NCBI RefSeq assembly: GCF_902459465.1
Contig: NC_047082.1
Span: 11,902,545-11,966,544, forward strand
From: Asterias rubens
Taxonomy: Eukaryota > Echinodermata > Asteroidea > Forcipulatida > Asteriidae
Reading direction: 5' to 3'
DNA length: 64,000 bases
How positions within the stretch are numbered: position 1 is the first letter of the stretch; the number at the start of each line of letters is the position of its first letter. Under the pieces are notes generated by a model. The model did not search any database, was not told the DNA's origin, and saw only the letters and a list, made by a program, of their open reading frames with translations. The position numbers and the translations under genes are program-made. Below are positions 59,370-64,000 of the stretch, piece by piece.

Positions 59370-60377
59370 TTAGTTTGGTTGTTCAACGTCAACATCAAGG
59401 CATGACTGAGCCACTTGGCCGTTTTGCGGCATAGCGATCTTTGGTGATATCACTGACAAATTGTTGTTTGCCGATCGGCCTTGGAACCTAGCCGTCATTC
59501 TATGTGCCCTTGTTGTTCGACTCTCCTGACAGGAACAGTCGCCGTATAATTTGGCCACGGTATCCTTCAAGTTAATTCGCATATAGCCGTAGATGATTGG
59601 AGTGATTGTGGCATTGACTGTAGTGACTATTTTTTTACTGAAGTGTTGGTTTTCTTCGAGATTGGAAACCAAAATTAACAGATCTACTAACACGGCAGCA
59701 TTGCTCACAAATGTTGCAATTGAAGTAGTTATCAATTTGATTATTATCCTTCGCTGAAGGGATGAGGGTTTGAGCGGACGCCTCATAAGTCTTGTCAACA
59801 TACAGGAGTACAAGATGGAGGTCGTAATGAGGAACAAGAGTTGAAAACTCACAAGAATGTAGTTTGTTACGTTTAGTTTTGTTATTGTACTTATGTCATA
59901 TAGTTCCAATAGTGGATTTAGTAATCCGCCTGAAAGTAAAGCAATTATCCAAGTTCCAGCACAGGCTGTGACCAAACGGCTGTTCTTTTTGAAATATGAG
60001 GAGTATTTCGGTGATGGGAACGTGGCTAAAAGTTGCTCAGCGGCGATGAGTGTCACAAACAGGCCGGAAGAAACAATGTTAAACAGAAATATAAGTGTGC
60101 CGTTTACCTTGGCCAAAGGGGGTGGTTGTTGAGTCCAATATATCGCGTAGAAACACGTGGTTCGAATCAGTGCGCAGATGCAAGCTGCAGCAAGGTTACA
60201 CACGATGACATTGAAAGGAGTCTGCAACGACTTGATGCGTGCCACAAAAATGACGAAAACAGCGTTTGTTAGAAATCCAATCGTGCAGATCACAATAATG
60301 ACAATTTGCAATAATAGATTAGTGCAAGTAATATACCTGCTGTTTGTAGGACCTTGATCTGTCAGATTTCGTTCCAT
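59370..60377 (-). CDS. Rhodopsin-type (class A-like) G protein-coupled receptor
   Basis: One intronless frame of 335 codons (ATG 60377-60375, TAA 59372-59370) gives seven hydrophobic segments at about residues 21-46, 53-75, 93-117, 134-156, 172-194, 209-232 and 240-265. This is a plasma-membrane receptor by topology; ligand unknown. TM1 has the conserved GFLTN Asn38. TM2 has NLAAA where most receptors have NLAxxD, so the sodium-site Asp is missing. TM3 ends AAEQLLA instead of xxDRYxA, and TM7 has TPIIY for NPxxY. N-glycosylation motif at Asn4 (NLT). A Cys pair follows TM7 (CSC), possibly palmitoylated. It lies antisense to, and likely inside or just after, the GCKR-like gene. It resembles lineage-expanded receptors of echinoderms, but no subfamily can be named. 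Confidence 0.88.
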   Translation of the reverse strand: MERNLTDQGPTNSRYITCTNLLLQIVIIVICTIGFLTNAVFVIFVARIKSLQTPFNVIVCNLAAACICALIRTTCFYAIYWTQQPPPLAKVNGTLIFLFNIVSSGLFVTLIAAEQLLATFPSPKYSSYFKKNSRLVTACAGTWIIALLSGGLLNPLLELYDISTITKLNVTNYILVSFQLLFLITTSILYSCMLTRLMRRPLKPSSLQRRIIIKLITTSIATFVSNAAVLVDLLILVSNLEENQHFSKKIVTTVNATITPIIYGYMRINLKDTVAKLYGDCSCQESRTTRAHRMTARFQGRSANNNLSVISPKIAMPQNGQVAQSCLDVDVEQPN

Positions 60378-60574
60378 AGTAACTTTCTTAGGAAATAGGA
60401 GATGGACAACTTCAACTCAAATCAACCATATTCGGAGAGGAGTTGCAACCACCAAAGTACTACCCCGCAATTGCAAAGCCTAAACATACAGGCTCGAGCT
60501 TCTACATGGCGCTTGACTTGATCATGATGTATTTTTCTTTCACAAAGCACCAACAACTTCTTGAAAGAACAGGG

Positions 60575-60740
60575 GTCAATTTCACAAAGAGTTAGGACTC
60601 ATCTAATCTCGAGTTAGGACGAGTAACTCTTCCTTACTTAGGATTAATCTTAAGGTCTGCATGCTACAGTGCAGGGTTGGGACTCTTCCTAAGTCCTAAG
60701 ATTAGTCTTAAGTTAGGAAGAGTTTTGTGAAATCGACGGC
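60575..60740. mobile_element. TAGGAT-palindrome element
   Basis: GGTCAATTTCACAAAGAGTT and GAGTTTTGTGAAATCGACGG bound inverted TTAGGATTAATC-type motifs. It is upstream of the GPCR start. Confidence 0.85.
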
Positions 60741-60799
60741 AGGTGCTTCTAAAGCACTCCGAGGAGAATGGAAACACAGCAAGAAAAACCAGGAAGACT

Positions 60800-61560
60800 T
60801 GAGTTTATGTCGTCTGAGCCAACATGGCCAGGTCGTGAGTCAAGTTGTTGATGGGTTTCAAAGGAGCTGTAGTTTTGAGTCCTTAGTTCGAGTCTTCTGA
60901 GCAAACATGGCCAAGTTGTGAGTCAAGCTGTTGATTGGTTTCAAAGGAGCTGTACATGTAGTTTGGAGTCCTTAGTTCAAGTCTTCTGAGCCGAGTTATG
61001 AGTCAGGCTGCTGAGTTTCAAATGAGCTGTAGTTTGGAGTTCTTATTTCGAGTCTTCTGAGCCAACATGGCCAAGTCACTAGTCAAGCTGTTGATGGGTT
61101 TCAAATGAGCTGTTATTTGGAGTCCTTAGTTCATGTCTTCTGAGCCGAGTTATGAGTCAAGCTGCTGAGTTTCTAATGAACTGTAGTGTGGAGTTCTTAT
61201 TTCGAGTCTTCTGAGCCAACATGGCCAAGTCACTAGTCAAGCTGTTGATGGGTTTCAAATGAGCTGTTATTTGGAGTCCTTAGTTCATGTCTTCTGAGCC
61301 GAGTTATGAGTCAAGCTGCTGAGTTTCGTATGAACTGTAGTTTGGAGTATATACTGTAGTTCATGTCCTCCGAGCCAAGTCACAAGTCAAACTGCTGATG
61401 AGTTTCAAATGAGCTGTAGGTTGAAGGACTTAGTTCATATTTTTCAAGCTGAGTTATGAGTCAAGCTGATGAGTTTCAAATGAGCTGTAATTTGGAGCAC
61501 TCAGTTAATGTCTTCCGAGTCAAGTTGTGAGTCAAGCAACAAGTTGTGATAGTAGAAGTA
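60800..61560. repeat. Diverged tandem repeat with AGTCAAGCTGYTGA unit
   Basis: About nine units of roughly 75-100 bp share GAGTCAAGCTGCTGAGTTTC, AATGAGCTGTAGTTTGGAGT and GTCTTCTGAGCCAA. Two adjacent blocks (about 61020-61160 and 61160-61340) are near copies, so a higher-order unit exists. Confidence 0.88.
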
Positions 61561-62700
61561 TCCCGTGAAGAAGTTTTTTTTTGCAAGAAAAAAAAGTTGT
61601 GTGTCCGCAGAGGTCTTCAGGCTGCGGTAACATCATATGTTACTTTCTCCGAGTGAAATTAAGTTTTGATAAGAACTAGTCCTGCCTAGTTCTCAAAGAA
61701 TGTGACAACAGCAAAGAAGGCTTTCTGAGATTTTCTTAGTTGGTTTTGTCAGTGAACAAGAACTTCTGGCTGGGTTTCAACTGCACAAACTTCATTGATG
61801 AAAATGTGTGGAGATCTTCCAATGAACACAATGATGCAGTTCCAAATGACTCCGAAGTGTATGACATGTAGGAAGCTAATGGGGTGGTTGCAAGGATGCG
61901 GTACGTTTTGGATGAATGGCGTAATCATTGACGTTCTGAGTGTGTTATCGTTTATTTCATTTTTAATAATGTGTCATCTGGCTTATTGATAATGATTAGG
62001 TACCTTGGCTTATTTAGAGGAGAAGTATTTGTTTCATGGGCTTGATACTTTCTAAATTAGAACTGAATCTATTAACTGTTTTTTTAAATGAGTTTCTGCA
62101 ATTGGATCCATGCAGTTTGATTACCTTGTAACTTTAAACTCTATTGATGACAGCACAAATCATGCGTGCAGACCTTTTAAAATTAATGTCATAATGATGA
62201 AAATGATATATATATTGATTTAGTGAACATTTAATGATTAAATTAATTCCATTCAAATCCTGTATTGGTTGTTTGATGTCAACAGACATTGTGAAAATGC
62301 AATCCAGCATGTACTGTACATGTAAACTCTCTGTACCCTTCAATATACATGAGGGATGAGGGATGAGAGATTTCAGACGTTTATCTGAATTCAGCCTTTT
62401 TCTCAAGCCTGCCTGGACAACAAACATTTGTATTTTTCTCTAAATAGAATATGACATGCTCTGTGATTCAATTCTCTAGCACTGAGGGTATTGTTCCAAG
62501 ACGCTCATTTGAATCTATAACTTAAGGGGTTCTGTTCTGTTCGATGGAAATTTATTTTCATGTCGACAGTAACAATTAAGCATGTACAGTCATGACAGTT
62601 TGAAACAAATTACAACGAGTATAATAATGAAATATGCATGCCAGATAATTTCACAGCAATACAATGTATAGACGTTTCAAAGGTAATAAATATAGAAATT
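61561..62700. other. Intergenic or intronic, nothing recognised
   Basis: No exon with supporting homology; the missing GCKR exons were looked for here and not found. Confidence 0.5.
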
Positions 62701-62708
62701 AACGTACA

Positions 62709-63230
62709 AAGCTTGGGCGATACCACAATATTATCGAACATCGCGATACTAATTTGGAAACGATTTTGATATCGGATCGATTTGGTTTTAATCGAAATAT
62801 CGATATATCGCGATATATCGCGATATTGATTAAGTTTCCTAGCTGAGACATCTTGCACCCCATAGGTTGGGAGTAAAACCAGAAGAAAAGGTCACTAGAA
62901 CACCTCTCTTATGCTATGACTGTCTCTTCTACAACTTTCACTGGGAGTTTAAAACTCATTTTCATAGAGAAGCTTTTTGTTAAGTTTATTTTCTTATTTT
63001 GTTGTTAGCTACTTTCATTGCTTATAGTTTTTCTTTTGCAGAGTAGCGCCATGAGCGCCGCTTGCGGCGGATACCGGCGCTAAGTGTCCATTATTGTTAT
63101 TGTTATTATTATTATTACTAGTTTGAAGACTGATGATGTCAAATTTAATAAATCGCGAATGTATCGTATATCGCAATAAATATGTCGGCGATATATCGTG
63201 AATAAAATAAATCAATATCGCCTAAGCTTA
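62709..63230 (-). mobile_element. GCTTGGGCGATATCG element, copy 3, with nested SINE-like insert
   Basis: Both ends are present (AAGCTTGGGCGATACC and CGATATTGATTTATT-type inverse ending TAAGCTT). The centre is interrupted at about 62950-63119 by a sequence with GGCGGATACCGGCGC and an ATTATT tail; AGTTT flanks both sides as a likely target duplication. Confidence 0.86.
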
Positions 63231-63509
63231 TAACGTACTAGTCAACATGCTTTTATGCATTTCCCTGAGACAGACAAGGACTTGAACACAACAAGGACAC
63301 GAAAACAACACAAAAACAAAGAAAACAAAAACAACCAAACAAACAATGACACTGACCAGACTATAAATAAATATAAATAAATATCAAGACAACAGTCTTT
63401 ATACCATTAGTGTATACATTACAATATCTACAAATGTCTACAAATACATACTCAAGAGGTGCTGTTTCAGTTTATTTGAGAATGAAAAGGTGCAAATGCT
63501 ATCATCAAC

Positions 63510-63775
63510 AGGGCCCATGCCAGTTTCATAGAGCAGCTAAGCACAACAATTTGCTGAGCATGACATTTTTGCCTTGATAAAAACGGGAGTTACCAACTAA
63601 ATTTCCTTGTGAGTTTCAGGATAAGCAAACAACAGCTGAGTACCAGTAACAAACAATTATGCAACAGATGGAAATTTGGTTGGTACATTGTGTGTAAACC
63701 TGTTTTTATCAAGGAAGAAATGTCATGCTAAGCAGATTTGTGTGCTTAGCAGCTCTATGAAGTTGGGCCATGGCC
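63510..63775. mobile_element. GGGCCCA...TTTCATAGAGC element (most complete copy)
   Basis: The left end GTTTCATAGAGCAGCTAAGC and right end GCTTAGCAGCTCTATGAAGT are inverse; inner TGATAAAAACGGGAGTTACC and GGTTGGTACATTGTG also mirror. Use it as the reference for the copies at 33, 5768, 21094, 28564 and 42112. Confidence 0.9.
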
Positions 63776-63888
63776 TCCTGGATCCCACTTTCAGTTTATT
63801 GTCATAAGTGACTCTCACCTCAAATAGCTTTTTATTTTTATTGTTTATTCTGTTTGGTTTGATAACTAAGCAGTTCCTTTTTTTATTA

Positions 63889-64000
63889 TTAAAGGCAGTG
63901 GACACTATTGGTAATTGTCAAAGACCAGCCTTCACAGTTGGTACATGTATATCTCAACAATATGCATAAAATAACAAACCTGTGAAAATTTGAGTTCAAA
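63889..64000 (+). mobile_element. TTAA element, family A (cut by window end)
   Basis: TTAAAGGCAGTGGACACTAT at the left, then the family core up to CCTGTGAAAATTTGAG at the window edge. Confidence 0.9.

Noticed and set aside
59893..60357. + strand frames over the GPCR
   Set aside because: They are shadows of the 335-codon - strand frame, which has seven membrane segments.

Overview
The window is eukaryotic nuclear DNA. It holds short exons with GT/AG introns, AT-rich non-coding DNA, and a dense load of short transposons, tRNA-derived SINEs and minisatellites. The protein families and the clean deuterostome-like sequences of the acyl-protein thioesterase, class I histone deacetylase, Src-type kinase, glucokinase-regulator and rhodopsin-type receptor point to a marine invertebrate deuterostome. 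An echinoderm (sea star or relative) is my best guess, but this is inference and not proven by any single signature.

Layout. (1) 1-5575 (+): the 3' half of an acyl-protein thioesterase gene (LYPLA type), three exons, with introns full of minisatellites. (2) 9794-22105 (+): a complete HDAC1/2-type class I histone deacetylase, 12 coding exons, 552 codons, all splice junctions in phase. (3) 22.7-36.3 kb: no gene seen, only repeats. (4) 48468-36349 (-): a complete Src-family tyrosine kinase of the FRK/Src42A type, 8 coding exons, 521 residues (myristoylation signal, SH3, SH2, kinase, C-terminal regulatory Tyr). (5) 52038-57614 (+): the 5' part of a glucokinase regulatory protein-like gene (GCKR, SIS domain), four exons, the rest missing downstream. 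(6) 60377-59370 (-): a one-exon rhodopsin-type GPCR with degenerate DRY and NPxxY motifs. The kinase and the GCKR-like gene lie head to head.

The genes do not form a pathway. Their order is still informative: LYPLA, HDAC1/2 and Src-family genes are also linked on several human chromosomes, which suggests an old linkage group.

The most unusual content is the repeat fraction. Several families of roughly 340-390 bp non-autonomous elements sit in TTAA target sites. They have different terminal repeats but share internal sequence modules. Two insertions can be checked inside the window: one splits a duplicated fragment of an HDAC1 exon, and one splits another repeat whose uninterrupted copy is also present. 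In the GCKR-like gene, a 45-bp unit carrying the end of an exon together with its splice donor is amplified eight times.
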